This document shows, one piece after another, positions 23,450 to 35,049 of a stretch of DNA of 64,000 bases (positions within the stretch are counted from its first letter, which is position 1; each line of letters starts with the position of its first letter). The position numbers and the translations under genes are program-made. The stretch is taken from contig NW_020312894.1 in NCBI RefSeq assembly GCF_003265705.1, positions 62,001-126,000 on the forward strand. The letters are read 5' to 3'. The stretch comes from Callorhinus ursinus (Eukaryota; Chordata; Mammalia; Carnivora; Otariidae). Under the pieces are notes generated by a model. The model had not been told where the DNA came from, made no database searches, and saw only the letters and a list, made by a program, of their open reading frames with translations.

Positions 23450-25217
23450 GATTTTTTTTATTTAAATTCAATTAGCCAAAGTATAGTACATCATTAGTTT
23501 TTGATATAATGTTCAATGATTCACCAGTTGTGTATAACACCCAGTGCTCATCATATCATGTGCCCTCTTTATTGCCCATCACCAAGTAATCTCATCATCC
23601 CCCCACTACCCAGCTCCCCTTCCACAACCCTCAGTTTGTTTCCTGGAGTCCAGAGTCTCATATGCTTTGTCTCCCTCTCTGATTTCTTCCCATTCAGTTT
23701 TCTCTCCTTTCTCCTATTGTCCTCTACACTATTCCTCATGTTCCATATATGAATGAAACCATATGATAATTGTCTTTCTCTGCTTGACTTACTTCACTTA
23801 GCATAATCTCCTCCAGTTCCATCCATGTTGATGCAAATGGTAGGTTTTCATCCTTTCTGATGGCTGAATAATATTCCATTGTATATATGGACCACATCTT
23901 CTTTATCCATTCATTTGCTTGAAGGGCATCTCGGCTCTTTCCACAGTTGGGCTATTGTGGACATTGCTGCTATGAACATTGGGGCGAATGTGCTCTTTCT
24001 TTTTATCTGTATGAAAAGATACATCTGTATCTTTAGGGTAAATACCTACTAGTGCAATTGCTGGGTCATAGGGTAGCTCTATTTTTAATATCTTGAGGAA
24101 CCTCCATACTGTTTTCCAGAGTGACTGTACCAGTTTGCATTCCCACCAACAGTATAAGAGGGTCCCCCTTTCTCCACATCCTCACTAACATTTGTTGTTT
24201 CCTATCTTGTTCATTTTTGCCATTCTGACTGGTGTGAAGTGGTATCTCATTGTGGTTTTGATTTGTATTTCCCTGATGGCTAGTGATGTTGAATATTTTT
24301 TCATGCATCTGTTAGCCATCTATATGTCTTCTTTGGAGAAGTGTCTGTTCATGTCTTCTGCCCATTTATTGACTGGATTATTTGTTTTTTGGGTGTTGAG
24401 TTTGGTAAGTTCTTTATATATCTTGGATATGAGCCCTTATGTCATTTGCAAATATCTTATTCCATTCCGCGGGTTGCCTCTTAGTTTTGTTGACTGTATC
24501 CTTTGCTGTGCAGAAGCTTTTTAAAAAGATTTTATTTATTTATTTATTTGACAGAGAGAGGGAACACAAGCAGGGAGAGTGGGAGAGGGAGAAGCAGGCC
24601 TCCTGCTGAGCAGGGAGCCCGATGTGGGGCTTGATCCCAGGACCCTGGAATCATGACCTAAGCCGAAGGCAGACGCTTAATGACAGAGCCACCCAGGTGC
24701 CCCTGTGCAAAAGCTTTTTATCTTGATGAAGTCCCAAAAGTTCAGTTTTGCTTTTGTTCCCCTTGCCTTTAGAGATGTGTCTTGCAAGAAGTTGCTGTTT
24801 CCAATGTCAAAGAGGATGCTGCCTGTGTTCTCCTCTAAGATTTTGATGGATTCCTGTCTCACATTGAGGTTTTTCATCCATTTTGAGTTTATCTTTGTGT
24901 ATGGTGTAAGAGAATGGTCCAGTTTCGTTCTTCTGCATATGGCTATCCAATTTTCCCAGCACCATTTATTGAAGAGACTGTCTTTTTTCCATTGGATATT
25001 ATTCTTTGTTGAAGATTAGTTGACCATAGAGTTGAGGATCCATTTGTGGGTTCTCTCTTCTGTTCCACTGATCTATGTGTTTGTTTTTGTGCCATTACCA
25101 TGCTGTCTTGATGATCACAGCTTTGTAGTACAGCTTGAAGTCAGGCATTGGACTAAACATTCCTAAAATTTGTATAGAACCAGAAAAGACCCTAAATCAC
25201 CAGGAGAATGTTGAAAA
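23450..25217 (-). mobile_element. LINE-1 3' segment with a 61-bp inverted 5' end, nested in the L1 5'UTR
   Basis: 23450-25156 is minus-strand L1 3'UTR and ORF2 C-terminus. 25157-25217 is the adjacent upstream ORF2 piece in plus orientation; in the intact element the two pieces are neighbours. This is the layout expected from twin priming. A SINE interrupts at 24523-24702. Confidence 0.88.
24523..24702 (-). mobile_element. Can-SINE, nested in L1
   Basis: Flanked by a 17-bp duplication (24506-24522 and 24703-24719) with one mismatch. Third level of nesting: SINE in minus L1 in plus L1. Confidence 0.93.
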
Positions 25218-26828
25218 AAAAAAAAAAAGACTGGGCGCATCTCAACTATTTTCTTATTTTATCAACTCTTTGTTTTTAAGTCATTTTAACTTTTATTTTT
25301 ATATTTACATTTTATAGATATATTCTTCATTTTTTACTTCCTTTCACTGTATTCAATTTATTTTATATAGATATAAATTTTGATTTCTTTACAATTTTGG
25401 GATTTAGTGTCTTCTAAAGAACAGGCCCAAAATACACCCAGGACCAAGTGGATCAACCTATTTTGTCCACCTGGGAAATTATATTCTCTCTTTTTTTCCC
25501 TTCATTTTTTTTTCATTTTTCTTATCTTTTTTGGTTTCTGACCTTTTCAGATTTGGCTAGTGTGTATTTTGCTTTGGTTGTGGTTGATATTTTTTATTTT
25601 GCTCTCTCGTTCATCCATTCTTCTCTGAACAAAATGACTATAAGGAGGAATTCACAACAAAAGAAAGAACCTGAGGTAATATTCTCTGCCACAGATCTAA
25701 TCAATATGGATATAAGTAAAATGCCGGAGCTGGAATTCAGGATAATGATTATAAGTTATTAGCTGGGCTTGAAAAAAGCATAAGACACCAGAAAATCTCT
25801 TAGTGTAGAAATAAAATCTAATCAGGCTGAAATGAAAAATGCTTTAACTGAGATGCACTCTAATATAGATGCTAACAGTTAGGGTAAATGAGGCAGAAGA
25901 AAGAGTGAGTGATATAGAAGACAAGATGGTGGAAAGGAATGAAGCTGAGGAAACGAGAGAAAAACAGCTAATGGACCTTGAGGGGAGGCTTCAAGAAATC
26001 AGCAATATCATAAAGTGAAACAATATTAGAATTATAGGGGTCCCAGAAGAAGAAGAAAGAGAGAGAAAGAGGGACAGAAGGTGTATTTGAGCAAATTGTA
26101 GCTGAGAACTTCCTTAATCTGGGGAAGGAAATAGGCATTAAAGTCCAAGAGACAGAGAGAAACCCCTCCAAATAAATAAAAATAGATCAACACCCCAAAA
26201 TATAATAGTGAAGCTTGCAGCTTTAGCTGAAAGCAGGTTCTTAACCTACAGGGGTAGGAACATTAGACTGGCAGCAGACCTATCCATAGAGACCTCACAA
26301 GCCCAAAGGGCTGGCATGATATATTCAGGGTACTAAATGAGAAAAACATGAGCCAAGAATACTTTATCCAGCAAGGTTGTCATTCAGAATGCAAGGAGAG
26401 ATAAAGAGCTTCCAGGACAACCAAATTAAAGAATTTGTGATCCCTAAACCAGTCCTGCAAAAAATATTAAAGGGGATTCTATAAGTGAAGAGAGTGCCCA
26501 AAAGTAACATAGACCGGAAAGAAACAGAGACAATATACAGAAACAGGGACTTTATAGGTAATGAAATGATGCTAAATTCTTATCTCCCAATAGTTACTCT
26601 GAATATAAATGAGCTAAATGATCCAATCAAAAGACACAGGGTATCAGATTGGATAAAAAAGCAAGACCCATCTATATGCTGTCTACAAGAGACTTTTTTT
26701 AGATATAAAGTCACCTCCAGACTGAAACTGAGGGGGTGGAAAACCATTTATCATGCTAATAGACCTCCAAAAGAAAGCTGGGGTAGCAATCTTCATATCA
26801 GACAAATTAGATTTTAAACCAAAGACTG

Positions 26829-26946
26829 CATGGAGCACTGGGTGTTATACAAAAACAATGAATCATGGATCACTACATCAAAAACTAATGATGTATTGTA
26901 TGGTGACTAACATAACATAATAAAATTAAATTTAATTTAAAAAAAT
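26829..26946 (+). mobile_element. 118-bp LINE-1 3'-tail insertion in L1 ORF2
   Basis: Contains only the final L1 3'UTR and A-rich tail. Perfect 13-bp duplication AAACCAAAGACTG at 26816-26828 and 26947-26959. Confidence 0.93.
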
Positions 26947-28905
26947 AAACCAAAGACTGTAGGAGGGGATGAAGAGGGACACTATGTCATACTTAAAGGG
27001 TCTATCCCTTCTAATAAGAAGATCTAACAATTATAAATATTTATGATCCTAACTTGGAAGTAGCCAATTGTATAAGCCAATTAATAGCAAAATTAAAGAA
27101 ACACATTGATAATAATACAATAATAGTAGGGGACTTGAACACCCCACTCACAGCAAGAGACAGATCATCTAAGCAGAAGATCAACAAAGAAACAAGAGCT
27201 TTGAATGAAACACTGGACCAGATGGACTTCACACATATGTTCAGAACATTCCATTCTAAAGCAATAGAATACACATTCTTCTCAAGGGCACATGGAACAT
27301 TCTCCAGAATAGATCACATACTGGGTCACAAATCAGGTCTCAACTGGTACCAAAAGATTGGGATTATTCCCTGACATATTTTCAGATCACAGTGCTTTGA
27401 AACTTGAATTCAATCACAAGAGGAAAGTTGGAAGGAACTCAGTCCCTTTGAGGTTAAAGAGCATCCTACTAAAGAATGAATGGGTCAACCAAGAAATTAA
27501 AGAAGAATTTTAAAAGTTCATGGAAACTAATGGTAATAAAAGCACATCAGTTGAAAACCTTTGGGATACAGCAAAGGTGACCCTAAGAGGGAAGTACATT
27601 GCAATACAAGCCTCTCTCAAAAAATTAGAAAAATCTCAAAACACAAGCTAACCTTGTGCAAGTGTAACTAAAGGAGCTGGAGAAAGAACAGCAAATAAAG
27701 CCTAAACCAAGCAGGAAAAGAGAATAATAAAGACTAGAGCAGAAATCAATGAAATAGAAACCAGAAAAAAGTAGAACACATCAATGAAACTAAAAGATGG
27801 TTCTTCAAAAGAATTAATAAGATCAATAAACCTCTGGCCAGAATTATCCAAAAGAAAAGAGAAAGGACCCAAATTAATAAAATCTTGAATGAAAGAGGAG
27901 AGATCATGACCAACACCAAGGAAATACAAACAATTGTAAGAACATATTATGAGTACCTATATGCCAACAAATTAGGTAATCTGGAAGAAATAGATGCATT
28001 CCTAGAAACCTATAAACTACCAAAACTGAAACAAGAAGAAATAGAAAACCTTAATAGACCCATAACCAACAAGGAAATTGAAGCAGTAATCAAAAATCTC
28101 CTAAAAAACAAGAGTCCAGGATCAGATGGTTTCCCAGGGGAATTCTAAGAAGAATTAATATCTATTCTTCTGAATTTATTTCAAAAAATAAAAATGGAAG
28201 GAAAACTTCCAGACTCATTCTATGAGACCAGTATTACCTTAATCCCAAAACCAGAGAAAGACCCCATCAAAAAGGAGAATTACAGACCAAAATTACTGAT
28301 GAACAAGGAAGTCAAAATTCTCACCAAGATACTAGCCAATTGGATCCAACAGTACATTAAAAGGATTATTCACCATGACCATGTGGGAATTATTCCTGGG
28401 CTGCAAGGGTGGTTCAACATTTGCAAATCAATCAATGTGATACATCACATTAATAAAAGAAAGGACAAGAACCACATGATCCTCTCAATAGATGCAGAAA
28501 AAGTGTTTGACAAAATACAGCATCCTTTCTTGATTAAAAAAAAAACTTTCTGCCATGTAGGGATGGAGAGAACATACCTCAATATCATAAAAACCATCTA
28601 GGAAAAGCCTACAGTGAGTATCATTCTCAATGGGGGAAAACTAAGAGCTTTTCCTTAAGGTCAGGAACACGACAAGGATGCCCACTCTCGCCACAATTGT
28701 TCAACATAGTTCTAGAAGTCCTAGCCTCAGCAATCAGACAACATAAAGAAATAAAAGTCATTCAAATCAGCAAAGAAGTGAAACTCTCACTCTTTGCAGA
28801 CAACATGATACTCTATGTGGAAAACTCAAAAGACGCCACCCCAAAATTGTTGGAACTCATACAGGAATTTAGCAAACTGGCAGGATATAAAAATCAATGC
28901 ACATA

Positions 28906-29366
28906 CCAAGGCATACCAAAAGGCAAAAAACACAGTCTGAGGACACAGAACAGCATCAGAACCAGACAGGGAGGGATATTGGCATGGTCATGCCAGAGTC
29001 CAGCTCCAGCAGGGGAAGGGTCCTTGAAGGAAAGAACGGCATCGGCGAGTGAGGAGACATGGACACAGGATCAGGTTATAAGCATCTCCTTATATTTATT
29101 TATAAATATTTATTTATACATTAGAACATTTCCTTGTTTTTTTCATTCTTTCATAACATGTGATTTTATTTTTTACATCTTATCACAATCATCTTAAATC
29201 ATTTTGGATTTAAAAACAAAGGTACTAGACAGAGCGTGACCGTGCAAGACGAAGCGTAACCTATCTGCTATTGTGTCCTAATGTGGAAAAAGTTATATTT
29301 TTACTCTTGCTTAAAGGTTATCTAAAGTTTATTCTTCCTCCCAAGGCAACTTACAATGTGTGCACC
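28906..29366 (-). repeat. Candidate LTR of an unclassified element
   Basis: On the minus strand: a run from TGTAAGTTGCC (about 29350), an AT-only TATA-like block near 29090-29120, and an end at GGACTCTGGCA (about 28994), giving TG...CA boundaries. No polypurine tract, primer-binding site or second LTR was found, so the call is tentative. Confidence 0.3.
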
Positions 29367-29825
29367 CTATCCTATCAAAGTAACATAGGGAGGTCCCTGT
29401 ACTGTGGGAATGACATGAGATTTTCCTTTCCTAGAACTCTGATGTTTCAGAGGTGCCCGAGGAATCTCATCAATAGGGACTTTTACTGGGCCTGGATCCA
29501 ACAGCTCCCTTAAGCGAAGTTTATTAAAGAACTCTGCGTTGCTCATGTTAGATGAATTATGGATTGGAGGACATTGGGTAATTTCATTTCTTGGCCCATC
29601 GTCAGCCTTTTTTTAATCAGTTTCATTGTGATTGCTCACATAGGCATAACTAAATTTATAAATCATTTTATCATGAAACCCGAGGAAAAATCCCATGATT
29701 ATAAAGACTGCTGCAAACAAAATGAAAGGAAGTAGCAGGAGCCAGCTGTGGAGTCTCCTGATTTTCAGGATTATCCCCCACACTTGGACTTTGTCAAATA
29801 GCATGAGCAGCTTGGCTCGTGCCAT
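29367..29825 (-). pseudogene. Unrecognised 152-codon frame with a type II membrane anchor, one internal stop
   Basis: Minus-strand frame from ATG at 29825 to TAG at 29367-29369, interrupted by a single TAA at 29613-29615 next to a 7-A run. The first 70 codons give a short basic N-terminus, one hydrophobic segment (about residues 28-50) and then a polar part. Three N-glycosylation sequons fall after the anchor (NET, NSS, NMS), two of them past the stop. The part after the stop still looks coding (charged, proline-rich, no further stop for 81 codons). I do not recognise it. It could be an env- or accessory-like piece of an old retroviral element, or a host retrocopy. The candidate LTR lies just downstream. 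Confidence 0.4.
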
Positions 29826-30892
29826 GGTCAGACCAGGAATTTAAAACAACTACAACTGATATGCTAAGGGTCCTAAGAGATAAAGCAGACAGTATGCAAG
29901 AAAAGGTGGGCGATGTCAGCAGAGAGGTGAAAATCCTGAGAGAACCAAAAAAGAAATGCCATATATATGCATTACTGGAACAGAGATGAAGAATGTCTTT
30001 GATAGGCTCCTTCGTAGACTGGACGTAGCTGCAGAAAGAATCTATGAGTTAGTAAACATATCAATAGAATCATCAAAAAACAAAAAGCAAAGATAACAAA
30101 GACTGGAAAAAAGTATCAGAATATCCAAGGATGTAGGACAACTACAGAATATGTAACATACATGTAATGGGAAGACCCAAAGTAGAGAAAAGAGAGAAAG
30201 GACCAGAAGAAACATTGAAACAATAATAACTGAGATTTCCCCCAAATTAATGTCAGACACCAATCAGGAATCTCAGAAAACACCAAGCAGGATAAGTGCC
30301 AAAATACTACATCTAGGAATATCATATATCATATTCAAACTGTAGAAAATCAAAAGTAAAGGAAAAATCCTGAAAGAGGGTCAGAGGAAAAAAACATCTT
30401 ACCTACAGCAGAACAGAGATAAGAATTACATCCAACTTCTCCTCAGAAACCAGCAAGGAACCAGAGAGTGGAATGAAATATTTAACCTGTTGAGATAAAA
30501 ACCCACCAACCTAGAATGCTGCACCCTGCAAAATTATCCTCCAAAAGTGAAGGAGAAATACTTTCTCAGATAAACAAAAATCAAAGGTATTTGTTTCCAG
30601 TAGACCTACATTGCAGAAAATGTTAAAAGGATGAAAATAATATAGATCAGAAACTTGGATCTATATAATTACATATAATATAAGGGAGAATATATATTAT
30701 ACATATTATATATATATATATATGCTTTTATGTAAGTGAAATGAATGGCAATGATAATACAAGGAAAGAAGGAGTTAGGAATTTGTTATACTACCTGTCA
30801 AGTGGTATACTACCACTTTAAAGAGGATTTAGATTAGTTGTAAGTGCAAACTCCCAGGCAACCACTGTAAATTATTTCTTAATTTTCAGAGT

Positions 30893-31905
30893 ACTGATCT
30901 TTTACTTCTTTGGTTAGGTTTATTCCTAGGTATTTTATGTTTGGTGCAATTGCAAATGGGACTGATTCCTTGATTTCTCTTTCTGCTCCTTCATTATTGG
31001 TATAGAGAAATGCAACAGATAGAAATCTACATTAATTTTGTATCCTGTGACTTTACTGAATTCCTGTATCAGTTCTAGCAATTTTTCAGTGGAGTCTTTT
31101 GGGTTTTCTATATAGAGTATCATGGCATCTGTAAATAGTGAAAGTTTGACTTCTTTGCCAATTTGAATACATTTTATTTCATTTTGTTGTCTGATTGCTG
31201 AGGCTAGGACTTCTAGTACTATATTGATCAACAGTGGTGAGAGTGGGCATCCCTGTCATGTTCCTGACCTTAAGGGAAAGGTTGTCAGTTTTTCCCCATT
31301 GAGGATGATATTAGCTGTGGATTTTCTGTGTATGGCCTTTATGATGTTAAGCTATATTCCCTCTAACCCTACTTTGTTGAGGGCTTTTATCATGAATGGA
31401 TGTGCACTTTGTTTATAGTAGCATTATCAACAATAGCCAAATTATGGAAAAAGCCCAAATATCCAACAACTAATGAATGGATAAAGAAGATGTGGTATAT
31501 ATGTACAATGGAATAGTACTCAGCCATAAAAAAGAATGAAATCTTGCCAATTGCAATGACACCGAAGGAGTTAGAGAGTATTTTGCTAAGCAAAATAAGT
31601 CAGTCAGAGGAAGACAAATACCATATGATTTCACTCACATGTGGAATTTAAGAAAAAAAATGAACATGGGGGAGAAAAGAGAGGCAAAATAAGAAAGAGA
31701 CTCTTAACTATAGAGAAAAAACTGATGGTTACTAGGGGGAAGGTGGGGGGCATGAGTTAAACAGGTGATGGGCATTAAGGAGGGCACTGTTGTGATGAGC
31801 ACCAGGTGTTGTATGTGAGTGTTAAATCACTAAATTCTACACCTGAAATTAGTATTGTGCTGTATGTTAACTAGCTGGAATTTAAATAAAAACTTGGAAG
31901 AAAGA
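30893..31905 (+). mobile_element. LINE-1 with inverted 5' segment
   Basis: 30893-31400 is ORF2 RT in minus orientation. 31401-31905 is the ORF2 C-terminus and 3'UTR in plus orientation. RT lies upstream of the C-terminus in L1, so the arrangement fits twin priming with loss of the middle. Confidence 0.82.
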
Positions 31906-31978
31906 AGTGTAAGTGATTAACTAAGAAAGGAAAGGAAAGGAAATTATATAAAATACTCAGTTAAAACTAAGAAAAAGA

Positions 31979-32168
31979 GGGGCATCTCGGTGGCTCAGAT
32001 GGTTAAGCATCTGCCTTTGGCTCAGGTCATGATCCCAGGGTCCTAGGATCGAGCCCCGCATTGGGCTCCCTGCTTGGCGGGGAGCCTGCTTCTCCCTCTC
32101 CCTCTACTGTTCCCCCTGCTTGTGCTCTCTCGCTATCTCTATCAAATCAATAAATAAAATCTTTTTAA
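31979..32168 (+). mobile_element. Can-SINE
   Basis: Plus-strand SINE with a perfect 16-bp duplication AAAACTAAGAAAAAGA at 31963-31978 and 32169-32184, inserted in the old L1M. Confidence 0.95.
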
Positions 32169-32397
32169 AAAACTAAGAAAAAGAAAGTAAAAGAGTGGAA
32201 GATAAAAATAGGAACAAAGAACAAGGGCAATAAATAGAAAACAGTAATAAATATGGTAGATATTAATCCAACTATATCAAGTATCACTTTGAATGTCAGT
32301 GGTGTAAATGCACCAAGTAAGACAGAGATTGTCATAATGATAAAAAAAAGGACCCAACTATATGTTGTCTACAAGAAACCCACTTTATTTTTTTAAA

Positions 32398-33191
32398 GCT
32401 TTATTTATTTGCTGGCCTCATAGAATGAGTTTGGAAGTTTTCCTTCTGTTTCTAATTTTTGAAACAGCTTCAGTAGAATAGGAATTATTTCTTCTTTGAA
32501 TGTTTGGTAGAATTCCCCAGGGAATCCATCAGGCCCTAGACTGCAAGTTGATACAGCCACTTTGGAAAACAGTGTGGAGTTTCCTCAAAAATTTAAAAAT
32601 AGAGCTACCCTATGACCTAGCAATTGCCCTACTGGGTATTTACCCCAAAGACACAGATGTAGTGAAAAGAAGGGCCATTTGCGTCCCAATGTTCATAACA
32701 GCAATGTCCACAATAGCGAAACTGTGGAAAGAGCCAAAATGCCCTTCAGCAGATGAATGGATAAAGATGTGGCCCATATATACAATGGAATATTACTCAG
32801 CCATCAGAAAGGATGAATACCCAACTTTTGCATCAACATGGATGGGACTGGAGGAGATTATGCTAAGTGGAATAAGTCAAGTAGAGAAAGTCAATTATCA
32901 TATGGTTTCACTTATTTGTGGAACATAAGGAATAGCAGGGCGGACATTAGGAGAAGGAAGGGAAAAATGAAGGGGGGGGAATCGGAGGAAGAGAGGAACC
33001 ATGAGAGACTATGGACTCTGAGAAACAAACAGGGTTTTAGAGGGGAGGGGGGATTGGTTAGCCCGGTAATGGGTATTAAGGAGGGCATGTACTGCATGGA
33101 GCACTGGGTGTTATATGAAAACAATGGATCATAGATCACCACATCAAAAACTAATGATGTGTTGTATGGTGACTAACATAACATAATAAAA
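32398..33191 (+). mobile_element. LINE-1 with inverted 5' segment
   Basis: 32398-32543 is minus-strand ORF2 (start of the RT domain). 32544-33191 is plus-strand ORF2 C-terminus (frame to 32928) and 3'UTR with tail. Another inverted-5' layout. Confidence 0.82.
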
Positions 33192-33380
33192 ATTTTTTAA
33201 AGATTTATTTATTTATTTTACAGAGAGAGAGAGAGCAGTGGGAGGGAGAGAGAATCTCAAGCAGACTCCCCTCTGAGCATGAAGCCTGAGGTGGGGCTAG
33301 ATCTCATGACCCATGATCTCGTGACCTGCGCCAAAACCAAGAGTCGGACGCTCAACTGACTGAGCCACCCAGGAACTCCC
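33192..33380 (-). mobile_element. Can-SINE
   Basis: Minus-strand SINE abutting the A-rich tail of the preceding L1; ends at GAACTCCC near 33380. Old L1M resumes at once. Confidence 0.92.
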
Positions 33381-34066
33381 ACACCTTAACATATTTAAAA
33401 GAACAGAAGTCATACCATGTCTGCTTTCAGACCACAATGGAATTAAGCAGAAGTCAATAAGAGAAGAGTAACTGCAAAATCCCAAAATATGTGATTACAC
33501 AATATACTTCTAAATAATACATGGATCAAAGAATAAATCAAAAGAAATTTAGAAATATCTTAAACTAAATGAAACTGAAAACCCAATTTATCAAAATCTG
33601 TGAAATGTACTGAAAGCTACACATAGAGGGTGATTGACAGCACTGAGCGCACAGACTAGAAAGAAGGAAGACCTAAAATGAGTGATCTAAGTTCCCACCT
33701 TAGGAAAATAGAAAAGTAAGAGCAAATTATAGCCAAAGTAAGCAGAGAAAAGAAATAATATTAATTAGAGCAGAAATCAATAAAATTTGAAAGAGTAAAT
33801 CAATAGAGAAAATCAACAAAACCAAAGGTGGTCCCTTGAAAAGACCAATAAAATCTAACTAAGAAAAGAAGTAAGAGGGTGCAAATAGTATCAAAAATGA
33901 AAGAGAGATGATCCCTACAGATGTCATGGAAGTTAAAAGGATAATCAAGGAATACTGAACAACTCTATGTCACAAACATGGTAACCTAGATGTATGGGCC
34001 AATTCCTTGAAAACACTATCTGCCCAACTAAAACAAGAAGAAAAAAAATGGTAGGAATAGACTTAT

Positions 34067-34146
34067 ATGCAACTAATGAATCATTGAACACTACATCAAA
34101 AACTAATGATGTACTATGCAGTGGCTAATTGAACATAATAAAAAAA
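34067..34146 (+). mobile_element. 80-bp LINE-1 3'-tail insertion
   Basis: L1 3'UTR end and A-run only. 13-bp duplication with one mismatch at 34054-34066 and 34147-34159. Confidence 0.88.
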
Positions 34147-34214
34147 GGAATAGATTTATCTCTATTAAAGAAATTAAATCAATAGTTAATAACTTTCTAA
34201 ATCAAAAGGCAGCA

Positions 34215-34530
34215 CGCCCAGATTAATTCTACCAAACTTTTAAGGAATGAATTCTCTGTATAAAAAGAATTGTACATCAGGGCAGTGGATACAGTGTCTG
34301 GTGAGAACCTGCTTCCTCACTGAAGGCCATCTTTATGCTGTGCCCTCATGTGGTAGAAGAGGAAAGGCAGCTCTGTGGGGTCCCTTTTATAGGGGCACTG
34401 GTCTCACTCAAGAAGGCCTTGCCCTCCTGACCTAAGCCTTTCCCAAAGGTCCCACCTCCTAATACCATCACCTGAGATTTAGGGCTTCGACATGTGAGCT
34501 TTGAAGGGACACAGACATTCAGTCCACAGC
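34215..34530 (-). mobile_element. ERVL-MaLR-type LTR fragment
   Basis: Reads, on the minus strand, as an MLT1/MST-like LTR: GACTGAATGTCTGTGTCCC, the ATGGTATTAGGAGGTGGGAC block and CAGTGCCCCTATAAAAGGG. Named from memory; subfamily not claimed. Confidence 0.55.
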
Positions 34531-34537
34531 ACATGGA

Positions 34538-35046
34538 ATTTTTTTGTTATGTTAATCACCATACATTACATCATTAGTTTTTGATGTAGTGTTCCATGAT
34601 TCATTGTTTGTGCATAACACCCAGTGCTCCATGCAGAATGTGCCCTCCTCAATACCCATCACCAGGCTAACCCATCCCCCTACCCTCCTCCCCTCTAGAA
34701 CCCTCAGTTTGTTTTTCAGAGTCCATCGTCTCTCATGGTTCGTCTCCCCCTCCAATTTCCCCCCCTTCATTTTTCCCCTCCTACTATCTTCTTCTTTTTT
34801 TTTTTAATATATATTGCACTATTTGTTTCAGAGGTACAGGTCTGTGATTCAACAGTCTTGCACAATTCACAGCGCTCACCATAGCACATACCCTCCCCAA
34901 TGTCTATCACCCAGCCACCCCATCCCTCCCACCCCACCCTCACTCCGGCAACCCTCAGTTTGTTTCCTGAGTTTAAGAATTCCTCATATCAGTGAGGTCA
35001 TATGATACATGTCTTTCTCTGATTGACTTATTTCACTCAGCATAAT
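34538..35046 (-). mobile_element. LINE-1 3' end with compound (two-block) 3'UTR
   Basis: Minus-strand L1 truncated just before the end of ORF2. The 3'UTR consists of two A-terminated blocks: the outer at 34538-34800 and the inner at 34812-34985. GCACATGGA at 34529-34537 and 35047-35055 is a 9-bp target duplication. Confidence 0.9.
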
Positions 35047-35049
35047 GCA

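Larger units (their letters stand above)
22369..28905 (+). mobile_element. LINE-1 with 5'UTR, ORF1 and part of ORF2, lacking its 3' half
   Basis: Aligns by eye with the L1 at 55968-63019: 5'UTR 22369-25630, ORF1 remnant from an ATG at 25634 to about 26480, ORF2 from about 26560. ORF2 is broken in many places and stops at about 28905, within the palm region just after the FADN (degenerate FADD) block. No 3'UTR follows. CpGs of the 5'UTR are largely lost, indicating greater age. Confidence 0.9.
29836..34210 (+). mobile_element. Ancient L1M-type LINE-1, broken by younger insertions
   Basis: Old ORF1 3' part at 29836-30660, inter-ORF at 30730-30890 and 31906-31962, ORF2 endonuclease at 32185-32395, and linker at 33381-34060. 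The order is that of one L1M element read left to right; interruptions are a younger inverted L1 pair (30893-31905), a SINE, another inverted L1 pair (32398-33191), a SINE and a short tail. No open frame survives. Confidence 0.8.
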
